From: an uncultured Aurantimonas sp.
Lineage (GTDB): Bacteria; Pseudomonadota; Alphaproteobacteria; Rhizobiales; Rhizobiaceae
Length of the DNA: 64,000 nucleotides
Assembly: GCA_947488615.1 (NCBI GenBank)
Contig: CANKZU010000001.1
Span: forward strand, 463,031 to 527,030
Direction: 5' to 3'
Positions 49,542 through 57,977 of the stretch are shown here, in pieces (positions within the stretch are counted from its first letter, which is position 1; each line of letters begins with the position of its first letter). The notes under the pieces were generated by a model. The model saw only the letters and a list, made by a program, of their open reading frames with translations, made no database searches and was not told where the DNA came from. The position numbers and the translations under genes are program-made.

Positions 49542-49919
49542 TTGGCGGATTCCATTCAACTCGCTCCTCCAAACTCCCTCTTCTTTCTGTCGGACATAGA
49601 GGATGACGGGATAGGGCCGGAATTCATCCCGGATCGCCTGATCCTGTCGACCCCATCCTGCATCTCGATCGGATGTCTCGCCTTTGTCGACGGCAAGACG
49701 ACGTTGACGCTGGCGGCATCGACGGAACTCGATCTGAAGCTGCCGCCAGTGTTCACCGGCTTCCTGAAAACACCCAATCGTGGTGTGCGTATCTCGACGA
49801 TCGCGCATCCCTCGCTGCTGAGACTGACAACGGGCACACTGTCGAGCAAAGTCCGAATCTGGGTCAATCGGCCCATCGAGCCGGACCGCATTCTCATCGG
49901 AATCGGAGGGGCTTCCTGA
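49542..49919 (+). CDS. Small protein of unknown family, tandem paralogue 4 of 4 (divergent)
   Basis: TTG start at 49542 preceded by AGGAAGGAGGG; MADSIQLAPPNSLFFLSDIEDDGIGPEFIPDRLILSTPSCISIGC...KVRIWVNRP. Confidence 0.7.
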   Translation: MADSIQLAPPNSLFFLSDIEDDGIGPEFIPDRLILSTPSCISIGCLAFVDGKTTLTLAASTELDLKLPPVFTGFLKTPNRGVRISTIAHPSLLRLTTGTLSSKVRIWVNRPIEPDRILIGIGGAS

Positions 49920-49948
49920 GAAATGCTCCCCCGCGTGACCCGGCCGCC

Positions 49949-51268
49949 TTACGCCCCGCTCTCCGGCACGAATGCCTGCTCCATCTCGCGGCGCAGATCG
50001 TAGGCCCTGGAGCCGGTGGGCGCCGCGATGTCGGCGTAGGTCACCGGCGAGCCCGCTTCGACCGGCCGGGTCAGCGTCACGCGATGGGCGAGGCCAATCG
50101 GCAGCGCGCCGTTCGCCAGGCTCCGGGCCGCCGGTATGGCCTTGCCATAGACCGTGTAGCCGCCTTCCCCGTCGAGAACCTCGCCGGCGCGAAGGTCGCG
50201 CTTGGCGATCGCCACCGCGTCGCCGCGCCAGGTTTCCGACACGCCGGTCGCCTCGCCGCGCAGCGCCGCGTTGAGCACCGAGATCGACAGTTCCAGCCCG
50301 ATCAGATGAAACGGCTTGTACATCGCGGCATAGCGGCCGGTGGCGTCGGTCGGCAGCCCATACTGCTTGAAACAGGCAGCGGCGTAGTCGTTCGGCGCTT
50401 TCAGGACGACATAGACGCCCCAGCGCAGATCCCGATAGACCGGCCGGCCGTCCCGCTCCAGCGAGGAGACGACCTCGACCATGCCGTCGCGGTCGAGCTG
50501 CCCGCCGACATCGCGGGGACGCAGGATGTGGGCGAGATCATCGACGCCGCAGGGCGGAAATGTCAGCCCGTCTTGAGGCACCGACAGGTCGCAGGCATTG
50601 GCGATCGCGGCCATCTCGATCGCCGACTTGGTACCGTCGAGAAAGGAGTTGAACATTTGCGGGTTCATGCCGGCCGCTGCCGCCTCCTCCGGCGACAGAC
50701 CATAATGGGTCCAGACGTCGTCGGGCGTCACCTGGTGATAGGCCGGCAGATATTTCGTGCCCTTGCCGGCCGCCGCGATAATGAAGCCGGCCGACCGTCC
50801 CCAGTCGACCATCTCGGCGACCAGCGCCGGCTGGTCGCCATAGGCCATGGAATAGACCACACCGGCCTCGCGGGCTCGCCGGGCCAGAAGCGGGCCGCAG
50901 AGAACGTCCGTCTCGACATTGACCATGACCAGATGCTTGCCCGCGGCGATTGACGCCAGCGCGTGGGTAACGCCGGCCTCCGGCATCCCGGTCGCCTCGA
51001 TCACGACCTCGACGCCCTCGGCCGAACAGGCTTCGACGCCGGATTCGACAAACCGCGTTTTGCCGATCCGCGCCGCGTCCCAGCCCACGTTCCGGCAGGT
51101 CTGGCGCGCCCTGTCGGTGTCGAGGTCGGCGATGACCGCGACCACGAGGCCCGGTATCGTCGGCACCTGCGACAGGAACATCGAGCCGAACTTGCCGGCG
51201 CCGATCAGCGCGACCGTGACCGGCCGGCCATCCTCACGGCGACGGCGAAGCAGATATTGCAGATTCAA
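49949..51268 (-). CDS. NAD(P)-binding oxidoreductase with C-terminal SAF domain (homoserine-dehydrogenase-like/DRL-like)
   Basis: VALIGAGKFGSMFLSQVPTIPGLVVAVIADLD; VVIEATGMPEAGV; C-terminal SAF-like LRAGEVLDGEGGYTVYGKA; exact start uncertain (ORF to 51310). Confidence 0.75.
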   Translation of the reverse strand: MNLQYLLRRRREDGRPVTVALIGAGKFGSMFLSQVPTIPGLVVAVIADLDTDRARQTCRNVGWDAARIGKTRFVESGVEACSAEGVEVVIEATGMPEAGVTHALASIAAGKHLVMVNVETDVLCGPLLARRAREAGVVYSMAYGDQPALVAEMVDWGRSAGFIIAAAGKGTKYLPAYHQVTPDDVWTHYGLSPEEAAAAGMNPQMFNSFLDGTKSAIEMAAIANACDLSVPQDGLTFPPCGVDDLAHILRPRDVGGQLDRDGMVEVVSSLERDGRPVYRDLRWGVYVVLKAPNDYAAACFKQYGLPTDATGRYAAMYKPFHLIGLELSISVLNAALRGEATGVSETWRGDAVAIAKRDLRAGEVLDGEGGYTVYGKAIPAARSLANGALPIGLAHRVTLTRPVEAGSPVTYADIAAPTGSRAYDLRREMEQAFVPESGA

Positions 51269-51379
51269 GCGGTAAGCTCCTCTCCTCCCGGCGCGCGGCT
51301 CGACCTCCATCGAACCAGGCGCCTGTCTTCACCGGCCGGACGGTACGCGGCGCTTATGGTTCAGGCAACGGGTCGCGGT

Positions 51380-52072
51380 CTAGCCGAACCGCGCCGCCAG
51401 TTCCGCCGCGAGCGCACTGTCCTCCGCATCCCGTTCCACCCTGTTTGAGCGCACCAGACAGGCTTCCGACTTCAGGATCACCCCGTCGGTGAGGATCTTC
51501 AGATGGTTGGCGGTCAGCGTCGATCCGGTCGAGGTGATGTCGACGATGATGTCGGCCGAGCCGGCCGCCGGCGCACCTTCGGTGGCGCCCAGGCTCTCGA
51601 CGATCCGGTAGCTCTGGATACCATGCAGGCGGGTGAAGAAGCTTTGGGTCAGCCGCCAGTATTTGGTCGCGATCCGCAAGCGCCGCCCGTGCCGGGCGCG
51701 GTAGGAGCCGGCGACGTCGTTCAGATCCTCCATCGTCTCGACATCGACCCAGGCGTCCGGCACCGCGACGACGACGTCGGCATGGCCGAAGCCGAGCCGC
51801 GCGACGATCTCGACGGCGGCGTCGGGCTCGGCAATCGTCTCGCGGACCAGATCCTCGCCGGTGATGCCGAAATCGATCGCCCCGTCGCGCAGCTCGCGCG
51901 CGATTTCCGAGGCAGACAGAAGCAGCACCTCGAGCCCCGGCGCGCCGCTGACCACGGTGCGGTAGCTGCGGGCGTTCTCGGCCGACGCGACACTGATGCC
52001 GGCCGCCGCCAGCGCCGCGATCGCCTTTTCGTTCAGCCGCCCCTTGGACGGGATCGCCAGCGACACCGTCAT
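51380..52072 (-). CDS. hisG: ATP phosphoribosyltransferase, short form
   Basis: [47 protein letters not shown]. Confidence 0.93.
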   Translation of the reverse strand: MTVSLAIPSKGRLNEKAIAALAAAGISVASAENARSYRTVVSGAPGLEVLLLSASEIARELRDGAIDFGITGEDLVRETIAEPDAAVEIVARLGFGHADVVVAVPDAWVDVETMEDLNDVAGSYRARHGRRLRIATKYWRLTQSFFTRLHGIQSYRIVESLGATEGAPAAGSADIIVDITSTGSTLTANHLKILTDGVILKSEACLVRSNRVERDAEDSALAAELAARFG

Positions 52073-53211
52073 GACTTGTCTCCCGCATGGCCGGTCGCGG
52101 CGCCGATGCGGTCGAGCCAGAGCGCGAAGCCGACGGCAGGGACCGGCGCGGCGGCGCCCAGCATCGTCAGCAGACGGTCGTAGCGCCCGCCGCCGGCCAG
52201 CGTCTCGTCGGACCCCTTTTGCCGCGCCTCGAAGACGAGGCCGGTGTAATAGTCGATCGGCCGGCCGAAGGCGGCGCGATAGCGCACCGAGGCGAGGTCG
52301 ACGCCGGCGGCACGTAGCGCCAGATTGCGGGTCTCGAAGAACAGCGCCGCACGGCCGAGATCGAGATCGGCCGATTCCGCCAGACCGCGCAGCCTGTCGC
52401 CGGCTTCGCCGAGCGGGCAGTCGATGGCAAGGAACTGGCGCAAGAGGTTGAGTGGCGCGTCGTCCAGCCGCGCTTCGGCGACGGCGAGCTTTTCGATCAG
52501 CCGCACCGCGACCTCGCCGGGCGAGCGGCCGGCATGGGGCGGCAGGCCCGCCTCTTCCATGCGCGTGCGGATCATCCGGGTCAGCGCACCCTCCTCGCGG
52601 CGGCGCGCGAGATCGGCAAGCTCCGGATCGAGCCGCTCCAGCGTGCCGGCACCGCCAGTCGCCAGCGCGTTGAGCGCCGCGTCGAGCAGCCCGTCATGGC
52701 CGAAGGTGCGCACCAGCCGGCGCTGCCAGCCATCCGGCAGGCCGAGCGCCTTCAGGAACGCCTCGAACAGACCCTGATCGCCGAGCACGATGTCGAGGCC
52801 GGCCGGATCGACGCCGCAAGCCGACAGTCCGGCCAGAGCATCGGCCAGCGCCCGCGCGTCGGCGGTAGCGCGGTTCGCCTCGCCGAGATCCTCGATACCG
52901 GCCTGGAAGAATTCGCCGGGCCCGCTCGGGCGCTGGCGGAAGACGAGGCCGAGATAGGAATAGCGGCGCGGCAGCGCCTCGCCGGTGGCAATGTGGGAAA
53001 GGCACACCGGGATGGTGAAGTCCGGGCGCAGGCACAGATGCTCGCCGGCCTCGCCACGGGTCAGGAAGATGCGGCGGCGGAGCGCCTCGCCGGCGGTATC
53101 GAGATAGGGGTCGGCCGGCTGGATGATCGGCGCGTGGACGCGGCGCGCCCCGCGTGCCTCGAACAGGGCGCCGAGCGCGGTCTGGAACGGAGCGGGCGCG
53201 GTGTCGCTCAC
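52069..53211 (-). CDS. hisZ: ATP phosphoribosyltransferase regulatory subunit
   Basis: Class II aaRS-like ([30 protein letters not shown]), 4-nt overlap with hisG; GTG start 53211. Confidence 0.9.
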   Translation of the reverse strand: MSDTAPAPFQTALGALFEARGARRVHAPIIQPADPYLDTAGEALRRRIFLTRGEAGEHLCLRPDFTIPVCLSHIATGEALPRRYSYLGLVFRQRPSGPGEFFQAGIEDLGEANRATADARALADALAGLSACGVDPAGLDIVLGDQGLFEAFLKALGLPDGWQRRLVRTFGHDGLLDAALNALATGGAGTLERLDPELADLARRREEGALTRMIRTRMEEAGLPPHAGRSPGEVAVRLIEKLAVAEARLDDAPLNLLRQFLAIDCPLGEAGDRLRGLAESADLDLGRAALFFETRNLALRAAGVDLASVRYRAAFGRPIDYYTGLVFEARQKGSDETLAGGGRYDRLLTMLGAAAPVPAVGFALWLDRIGAATGHAGDKS

Positions 53212-53215
53212 TGGC

Positions 53216-54835
53216 TCAGGCTCCGGAAGCGCCGGACGCGCGATCTTCGGCGTGGCGCGCGAGAATGCGGCGAACGGCCTCGACCATCGCAGCTTCGTCC
53301 ACCATCTCCTGCCCAGCGCGCGCCTCGCGCCATTCGGCATTGTCCTCGATGGTTTCGGCGATGCGCTTGCCCTCGATCAGATCCTTGATCTGAACCTTTC
53401 CGGCCGCCTTTTCGTCCGCACCTTGAATGATCACCACGGGCGCGTTGCGGCGGTCGGCATATTGCAGCTGCTTGCCGAACTGTTTGGGGTTGCCCTGGAA
53501 GACCTCGACCGGCACTGGCGGCTTCGACGGATCGTCGTTCAGCGCATCGCGGAGCCTGGTCGCCATCGCCTGATAGTCGGCCATCCGGTCGCGATCCATG
53601 ACCGTGACCACCACCGGGCCAGGGCGTTCCGACACATCGAGACGGCCGAGATTCTTCAACGCCGTCTGCAACCGCGAGACGCCGATGGAAAAGCCGGTCG
53701 CCGGTACCGGCTGGCTCATGAAGCGCGAGACGAGGCCATCATAGCGCCCGCCGCCGCCGACCGAGCCGAACTGTACCTTCTGGCCCTTCTCGTTGACGAC
53801 GTCGAACAGCAGCTCGGCCTCGAAGACCGGGCCGGTGTAGTATTCGAGGCCGCGAACGACCGAGGGGTCGATTAGAATTCGCCGTGAGCCGTAGCCGGCG
53901 GCTTCGGTAAGCTCCACAATCTGCATCAGCTCTTCAGCGCCTTGCTTGCCAACTTGATTTCGAGCAGTGGCATGGAAGTAACGTGCCGCAGCGACGTTAT
54001 CGTAAAAACGGCCCTCACCGTCTTTGCGCATGTCATCAAGCGGACGATGTTTCGCAGAATTTTCTTCAGCAAGGTCAAAGGCCTGAATAGTGGAGGCGAG
54101 AACAAACGTCTGCTCGTCCACGGGCAACCCCGCCCCCGGGGTAAAGTCGCCGCTTTCGTCCTTGCGCCCCTCGCCCAAGAGTAGCCGAACCCCCTCGGCG
54201 CCGAACTTATCGAGCTTGTCGATCGCCCGCAGCACCGTCAGCCGCCTTCCGGCGTTCTCCTCGCCGCCGAGGCCGATGGCCTCCAGCACGCCGTCGAGCA
54301 CCTTGCGGTTGTTGACCCGGATCACATACTGACCGCGCGGAATCCCCAGCGCCTCCATCGTGTCGGCCATCATCATCGCCATTTCGGCGTCGGCCGAAAC
54401 GTTCGGCGCGCCGACGATGTCGGCATCGAACTGCATGAACTGGCGGAAGCGGCCCGGCCCCGGCTTTTCGTTGCGGAAGACATGGCCCGCCCGGTAGCTG
54501 CGATAGGGCTTCGGCAGCGTCTCGTAGTTTTCCGCGACATGGCGGGCGAGCGGCGCGGTGAGGTCGTAGCGCAGGCTCAGCCACTGCTCGTCGTCGTCCT
54601 GCAGCGAGAACACGCCTTCGTTCGGCCGGTCGGCATCAGGCAGGAACTTGCCGAGCGCGTCGGTATATTCGAACGCCGGGGTCTCGACGGGCTCGAAACC
54701 ATACGTCTCGTAGACGCGCCGGATGGTGGCGAGCATGTCGGCCTCGGCGCGCAGATCGTCGGCGGTGCGGTCGGTAAAGCCGCGCGGCACCCGCGCCTGG
54801 ACCTTGGTCGGTTTTTTCTTCTTCTTTTCAGCCAT
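53216..54835 (-). CDS. hisS: Histidine--tRNA ligase
   Basis: [52 protein letters not shown]; start [11 protein letters not shown]. Confidence 0.95.
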   Translation of the reverse strand: MAEKKKKKPTKVQARVPRGFTDRTADDLRAEADMLATIRRVYETYGFEPVETPAFEYTDALGKFLPDADRPNEGVFSLQDDDEQWLSLRYDLTAPLARHVAENYETLPKPYRSYRAGHVFRNEKPGPGRFRQFMQFDADIVGAPNVSADAEMAMMMADTMEALGIPRGQYVIRVNNRKVLDGVLEAIGLGGEENAGRRLTVLRAIDKLDKFGAEGVRLLLGEGRKDESGDFTPGAGLPVDEQTFVLASTIQAFDLAEENSAKHRPLDDMRKDGEGRFYDNVAAARYFHATARNQVGKQGAEELMQIVELTEAAGYGSRRILIDPSVVRGLEYYTGPVFEAELLFDVVNEKGQKVQFGSVGGGGRYDGLVSRFMSQPVPATGFSIGVSRLQTALKNLGRLDVSERPGPVVVTVMDRDRMADYQAMATRLRDALNDDPSKPPVPVEVFQGNPKQFGKQLQYADRRNAPVVIIQGADEKAAGKVQIKDLIEGKRIAETIEDNAEWREARAGQEMVDEAAMVEAVRRILARHAEDRASGASGA

Positions 54836-55059
54836 GATGACGCAGCGATCCGGATGGGTTCGACGGGGCTGGAAAAGCCCCGACTTATGCGGGCGTTCCC
54901 GTAACCCGTGCGGGAAATTTCGGCAAGGCGACGGGTTTGCGAGAAAGAGGCCGCGCGGCATCGCCCGCACCGCTTTCACGGCCGGTCGCTCAATCTCCAA
55001 AGATGGCGTCTCCTCCCTTCTTCTTATTCAGCCAATCCTCAATTCCGCCCTCACGAGCG

Positions 55060-55124
55060 GCGGGACGCCGGAGGCGAACCCTCCGACTGTTTTAAGTCAA
55101 TACGGTCCGCCTCCGGCATCCCGC
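55060..55124 (-). other. Long stem-loop in the region upstream of hisS, candidate structured RNA element
   Basis: 21-nt arms 55060-55080 and 55104-55124 with two non-Watson-Crick positions, both G:U wobbles if transcribed from the minus (hisS) strand. Confidence 0.5.
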
Positions 55125-55152
55125 ACGGTGTTGACCCAACCCCTTGAACACT

Positions 55153-55196
55153 GTGCCCCGCCCCTCAGCTTCGGCTGCGCCTCGCTGGCGGGACAC
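55153..55196. other. Second stem-loop, nested with an inner CAGC/GCTG stem
   Basis: Arms 55153-55162 and 55187-55196, 9 of 10 pairs; inner CAGC-TTCG-GCTG at 55166-55177. Confidence 0.4.
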
Positions 55197-55561
55197 CCCC
55201 GCTGCGATGCGACACCCTCGGCCTTCAAGCGGAACCCTCGTGCGCTGCCGGATCTTCACGCCCCTTGCGGGACGTTCAAGTGGACCGATCCACAGACCCC
55301 TCCTATTGGGGGACGGTCCGGCGGGCGCTCGGGGCCGTCCGGGCCGGGTCTTCTCCGGAAGAAGCCCCGTCGCGGACACCGCCCGCCAGCCCCCGAACGA
55401 TCCCGGTGATCATTCGCGCCCGTTCCGTGGGCCGGCGGTGAGGGCAGTATGCGGGAGGGGAATAGGGTGGGGATAAATTTTTTGGACGCCGCGATTGTCT
55501 CGGACGCACGCGGACCTTTCGTTCACCGTCGAAGATGAGGGCGCCGGCCTTCGAGCTTCGC

Positions 55562-55670
55562 CATCCCGGCCTTGAGCCGGGGCCCATGCCGCGACATTTA
55601 TCCTACCCTCTCCGGCGACGGATTGGTGGTTCCAACGGCTTGGCATGGATCCCGGCTCAAGGCCGGGATG
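55562..55670. repeat. Inverted repeat element, intergenic palindromic type common in Rhizobiales
   Basis: CATCCCGGCCTTGAGCCGGG (55562-55581) and its exact reverse complement CCCGGCTCAAGGCCGGGATG (55651-55670). Confidence 0.75.
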
Positions 55671-55773
55671 ACGACCGCGTTGAACGGTTTCGCCAACCGC
55701 CAAGGCTGAGGATGACGCACGGCACAGCGGCTCGGCGCCTTTTCTCCCTCCTGAGACCGTCGAAGGGGAACGG

Positions 55774-55903
55774 ATGGTACCATAGACGAAATTCGGATTT
55801 CGATGGACTGTCGCCGCGCGATTATCTGCGCGGCAGAAGTTGGAACGAGCGGTTCGAAGTCGGCCTAGAGGCGCTTGTTGAACAAGGAGTTCTGAAACCG
55901 TGA
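55774..55903 (+). pseudogene. Possible truncated C-terminal fragment of an unknown protein, stop overlaps first DUF2019-like gene
   Basis: Protein-like segment NGWYHRRNSDFDGLSPRDYLRGRSWNERFEVGLEALVEQGVLKP at the end of ORF 55535-55903, upstream part runs through the inverted repeat and looks non-coding; no in-frame start identified. Confidence 0.4.
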
Positions 55904-56283
55904 CGCGAGTGTCAGAAAAGAATCTCGGCGGGATGGCAGTTGATGAGCTTTTGGCAGCCTACGTCGCTTTGTGTCTGCGGCAGTTCGATGCAAACGAGGT
56001 CGAGGATTCTCGCCGCTACAACGCGACATTTCCCATCATGATGGCGATCGAGACGGAACTTGAGAGCCGCGCAGGCGATCAAAGACGGGCGCTGATGGGC
56101 CTGTTCGATCATCCGAACATCCAGGTGCGCCTCCAGGCCGCGCGCGCATGCCGCTCAGTCGCCCCCGTAGCTGCCGCCGAATTGTTAGAGGAAATCAGAG
56201 CCTCCCAACGTTTCCCACAAGCAGCCGACGCCGGCATGTGGCTTCGCGGCGCTCGGGGAGATTCGGCCAAGCGGAAGCACTGA
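55900..56283 (+). CDS. DUF2019-like (HEAT-like) protein, tandem paralogue 1 of 3
   Basis: GTG start; GDQRRALMGLFDHPNIQVRLQAARACRSVAPVAAAELLEEI. Confidence 0.8.
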   Translation: MTRVSEKNLGGMAVDELLAAYVALCLRQFDANEVEDSRRYNATFPIMMAIETELESRAGDQRRALMGLFDHPNIQVRLQAARACRSVAPVAAAELLEEIRASQRFPQAADAGMWLRGARGDSAKRKH

Positions 56284-56287
56284 CGCC

Positions 56288-56659
56288 ATGACACGGGCGA
56301 AACGCGGCGAAATGACGATCGAACAGTTGGTCGCCCGCTACTCCGAAATCGGAGTGGCACAGGACGAGGCCCTGCTGGATAATTCCGTCGGTCAGTTCAA
56401 CCGGCTCTATCATGAGGCGCAGGCGGTTGAGGACGAACTGAAACGCCGCGAAGGCGACCAGCGCCGCGCGCTGCTTGCGCTCTATGGCCACCCCAATTGG
56501 CAGGTCCGTCTCAATGCGGCTCAGGCTACGCGACCGGTTGCCCCGCAGACCGCACGCCAGATGATCGAGGAGATCGCAGAATCGCGGCACTTTCCGCAGG
56601 CAGGCCATGCCGGCATGGCGCTCTATGCTATGGACAAGGGTATCTACAAGCCGGAGTAA
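56288..56659 (+). CDS. DUF2019-like (HEAT-like) protein, tandem paralogue 2 of 3
   Basis: GDQRRALLALYGHPNWQVRLNAAQATRPVAPQTARQMIEEIAESRHFPQAGHAGMALYAMDKGIYKPE. Confidence 0.83.
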   Translation: MTRAKRGEMTIEQLVARYSEIGVAQDEALLDNSVGQFNRLYHEAQAVEDELKRREGDQRRALLALYGHPNWQVRLNAAQATRPVAPQTARQMIEEIAESRHFPQAGHAGMALYAMDKGIYKPE

Positions 56660-56663
56660 GGGA

Positions 56664-57041
56664 ATGCCGCTGTCACTCCAACGCCTGGGCTCAGCCAAGC
56701 TCTCCGAACTCCTCGATGACTATATCCGGATGAGCCTCGCCCAGTACGAATTCAAACTTGACGACGACTTCCGCGCCTACAATGCCACCGTGCCCCGGCA
56801 GATCGCGCTCGAAGCCGAATTGAAACGCCGGGAAGGCGATCAGCGAGGGGCCCTGCTGTCGCTGTTCGAACATCCGAACATGCAGGTTCGCCTCAATGCC
56901 GCCCGCGCCGCCCGGTCCGTGGCCCCGGAGGCGGCGCGCAAGATGTTGCAGGAGATCGCCGCCTCACGCCATCTTCCCATGTCTGCCGACGCCGGAATGT
57001 CGATCCGGGCTTGGGATCAAGGCATCTGGAAGCCGGACTGA
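56664..57041 (+). CDS. DUF2019-like (HEAT-like) protein, tandem paralogue 3 of 3
   Basis: GDQRGALLSLFEHPNMQVRLNAARAARSVAPEAARKMLQEIAASRHLPMSADAGMSIRAWDQGIWKPD. Confidence 0.83.
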   Translation: MPLSLQRLGSAKLSELLDDYIRMSLAQYEFKLDDDFRAYNATVPRQIALEAELKRREGDQRGALLSLFEHPNMQVRLNAARAARSVAPEAARKMLQEIAASRHLPMSADAGMSIRAWDQGIWKPD

Positions 57042-57087
57042 AGACGAAAAAGGACTTGGTCGAGCGACGACAGCCATCGCTTCTATC

Positions 57088-57777
57088 CTACCCCCGCCCC
57101 GGCCGCGCGAAGGCGGCGCGCTCGGCCGCGCAGGCGTCTCGCATGCAGCAACCCTCGACATGGTCGTTGACGAAGCCCATCGACTGCATGAAGGCATAGA
57201 CCGTGGTCGGGCCGACGAAGCTGAAGCCGGCCTTCTTCAGAGCTTTGGAGAGGCGCGTCGAGGCCGGCGTCACCGGGTTCGCGGCAAGCCAGGCGCCGGT
57301 CAGTGCGGCCGGACGCTCGTCGGAACCGGGTTCATGCGCCCAGAGGAAGGCCGCGAGCGAACCGTGCTCGGCGCGGATATCGCGGGCACGGCGGGCGTTG
57401 TCGATCGCCGAGACGATCTTGCCGCGATGCCGGATGAGACGGGCGTCGAGAACGAGGCGTTCGACATCGGCCTCGTCCATCGCCGCGACCCGGTCGATGG
57501 AAAAGCCCTGGAAGACCTCGCGAAAGGCATCGCGCTTTCTGAGGATGGTCAGCCAGGACAGACCCGCCTGAAAGCCTTCCAGGCAGAGCTTTTCGTAAAG
57601 CCGGTCCTCGTCGGCCGAGGGACGTCCCCATTCGCGGTCGTGATAGATGCGATAGGCGGCGTCGCCGCCGTGCCAGGCGCAACGCAAAAGGCCGTCCTCG
57701 CCCCGGATCAGGCCGGCGGGAACGGGCGCGTCGGAGGCGGACGGGTGTGGATTGGCGGCGCTCATTGGCGCAGTCAT
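57088..57777 (-). CDS. tag: DNA-3-methyladenine glycosylase I
   Basis: RCAWHGGDAAYRIYHDREWGRPSADEDRLYEKLCLEGFQAGLSWLTIL; start MTAPMSAAN assumed. Confidence 0.92.
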   Translation of the reverse strand: MTAPMSAANPHPSASDAPVPAGLIRGEDGLLRCAWHGGDAAYRIYHDREWGRPSADEDRLYEKLCLEGFQAGLSWLTILRKRDAFREVFQGFSIDRVAAMDEADVERLVLDARLIRHRGKIVSAIDNARRARDIRAEHGSLAAFLWAHEPGSDERPAALTGAWLAANPVTPASTRLSKALKKAGFSFVGPTTVYAFMQSMGFVNDHVEGCCMRDACAAERAAFARPGRG

Positions 57778-57977
57778 CGCAGCCCTCATTGTGGGTGGCA
57801 AGTACGCTCTTGTGCGCTTCTGCCAACCTGCGGCGATAAGGAAGCGTTAACCCTACCGCGATCTTGCTGAACGTCCGCATTCGATCCGTCCGCGAGTTTA
57901 CGGTTTTCTCGTTCTTTCCGGCCAGTCTGGGCACCAAGGGGCCTCGTGCCCCGCGACCGATCAACGGAACGAGTCCC

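Noticed and set aside
54836-55440. RNase P RNA, tmRNA, SRP RNA or T-box as explanation for the region upstream of hisS
   Set aside because: I looked for recognisable conserved blocks (for example GAGGAAAGTCC, GGTCAGGTCCGGAAGGAAGCAG, a tag-peptide ORF, T-box AGGGTGGNACCGCG) and saw none; T-boxes are also not expected in this group.
55144-55476. 110-aa plus ORF and 95-aa minus ORF in the hisS upstream region
   Set aside because: Proline/arginine-rich translations with no convincing start context; more likely non-coding.
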